64,000 nt of DNA. Source: Afipia sp. P52-10 (lineage in GTDB: Bacteria; Pseudomonadota; Alphaproteobacteria; Rhizobiales; Xanthobacteraceae). Below the pieces are notes generated by a model. The model was not told the DNA's origin and searched no databases. It was given only the letters and a program-made list of their open reading frames with translations. How positions within the stretch are numbered: position 1 is the first letter of the stretch; every line of letters starts with the position of its first letter. This document shows, in pieces, positions 63,276 through 64,000 of the stretch. The stretch covers positions 2,103,302 to 2,167,301 of the forward strand of contig NZ_AZSJ01000003.1 in the NCBI RefSeq assembly GCF_000516555.1, read 5' to 3'. The translations under genes and the position numbers were made by a program.

Positions 63276-64000
63276 ATGAGACTTGGGGTCTTTTACGAGC
63301 ACCAGTTGCCGCAGCCGTGGGAAGAAGGCAGCGAGCAGAAGCTGTTCAACGACGCGCTCGACCAGATCGAACTCGCCGACCGGCTGGGTTTCGACAACAT
63401 GTGGGAGGTCGAGCACCACTTCCTCGAGGAATACTCCCATTCGTCGGCGCCGGAGGTGTTCCTGGGCGCGGTTTCGCAGCGCACCAAGAACATCCGCATC
63501 GGCCACGGCATCTGCCTGTCGGCGCCGAAATACAACCATCCCGCCCGCGTGGCCGAGCGGCTGGCGACACTGGATCTCGTCTCGCGCGGGCGACTCGAAT
63601 GGGGCACCGGTGAATCCGGCTCGCTGATCGAGATGCATGGTTTCGGCATTCAGCCGGATCAGAAGACGGCGATGTGGCGCGAAGGCGTCGAGCAGACCGC
63701 GAACATGATGACGATGCGCCCCTATCCGGGTTACGACGGGCAGTTCTTCTCGATGCCGGTCCGTAACATCGTGCCGAAGCCGGTGCAGAAGCCGCACCCG
63801 CCGATCTGGATGGCGTGCTCGCGGCGCGAGAGCATCCTGCGTGCGGCGCGCAACGGCGTCGGCGCGCTGGTGTTCGGCTTCGTCGATGCGTCGCAGGCCA
63901 AGATCTGGCGTGACGAGTACTATCAGATCATCAAGTCGGACGAGTGCGTGCCGATTGGCCACACGGTGAATGCGAACTTCGCGACACTCAACGGCATGAT
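63276..64000 (+). CDS. Luciferase-like monooxygenase (LLM class), partial
   Basis: At least 241 residues, cut by the window end. The start ATG at 63276 has GGGAGGA 5 bp upstream. It begins MRLGVFYEHQLPQPWEEGSEQ, then DALDQIELADRLGFDNMWEVEHHF, and IRIGHGICLSAPKYNHPARVAERLATLDLVSRGRLEWGTGES, a typical flavin-dependent bacterial-luciferase-like fold. It probably oxidises a substrate with reduced flavin. No stop is reached, so length and C-terminus are unknown. Confidence 0.88.
   Translation, partial: MRLGVFYEHQLPQPWEEGSEQKLFNDALDQIELADRLGFDNMWEVEHHFLEEYSHSSAPEVFLGAVSQRTKNIRIGHGICLSAPKYNHPARVAERLATLDLVSRGRLEWGTGESGSLIEMHGFGIQPDQKTAMWREGVEQTANMMTMRPYPGYDGQFFSMPVRNIVPKPVQKPHPPIWMACSRRESILRAARNGVGALVFGFVDASQAKIWRDEYYQIIKSDECVPIGHTVNANFATLNGM

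Overview
This window looks like a chromosomal segment of a GC-rich alphaproteobacterium, most likely a Bradyrhizobium/Rhodopseudomonas relative. That placement rests on the gene order def-fmt-truA, argB-engB-yidC-rnpA-rpmH, the GTG start of rpmH, and the dispersed palindromes between genes. It is an inference; no rRNA is present to confirm it.

Positions 1-16108 are core chromosome. They hold def, fmt, truA, dapE, dapD, argB, engB (yihA), yidC, rnpA and rpmH, with several small membrane and enzyme genes and a sensor histidine kinase. Many neighbours overlap by 4 bp (ATGA or GTGA), so they are probably translationally coupled. Before def lie four 24-bp tandem repeats that resemble CtrA sites.

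Positions 16109-26563 look like an island next to a tRNA-Arg(ACG) gene. It has four accessory genes (one apparently intact), a complete type II-C CRISPR-Cas locus (tracrRNA, cas9, cas1, cas2, and an array of 14 spacers with 15 repeats), and a remnant of a DUF3320 helicase. Three of the four accessory genes carry frameshifts. One, a DUF3644 gene, is broken by an exact 19-bp tandem duplication. The cas genes look intact. The tracrRNA was found by eye: its anti-repeat, promoter and terminator lie on the minus strand just before cas9. This means the array is transcribed on the minus strand, toward cas2.

Positions 26564-30424 hold a secreted protein made of two internal repeats, another secreted protein of unknown role, and a YgiQ-type radical SAM protein.

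Positions 30750-64000 form a dense catabolic region for organic acids handled as CoA esters. It has six IclR regulators, a TRAP transporter with two binding proteins, four Bug/TctC-type binding proteins without their membrane partners, two CaiB-type CoA-transferases, a glutaconate-type CoA-transferase pair, three acyl-CoA dehydrogenases, a CitE-type lyase, a MaoC-type dehydratase, an acyl-CoA ligase, a nitronate monooxygenase, an enoyl-CoA hydratase, an SDR, a branched-chain-type ABC transporter (ATPases and permeases only), and the start of a luciferase-like monooxygenase. The IclR promoter regions contain short palindromes, two sharing the form AGAAT-N3-ATTCT. The substrates cannot be read from the sequence.
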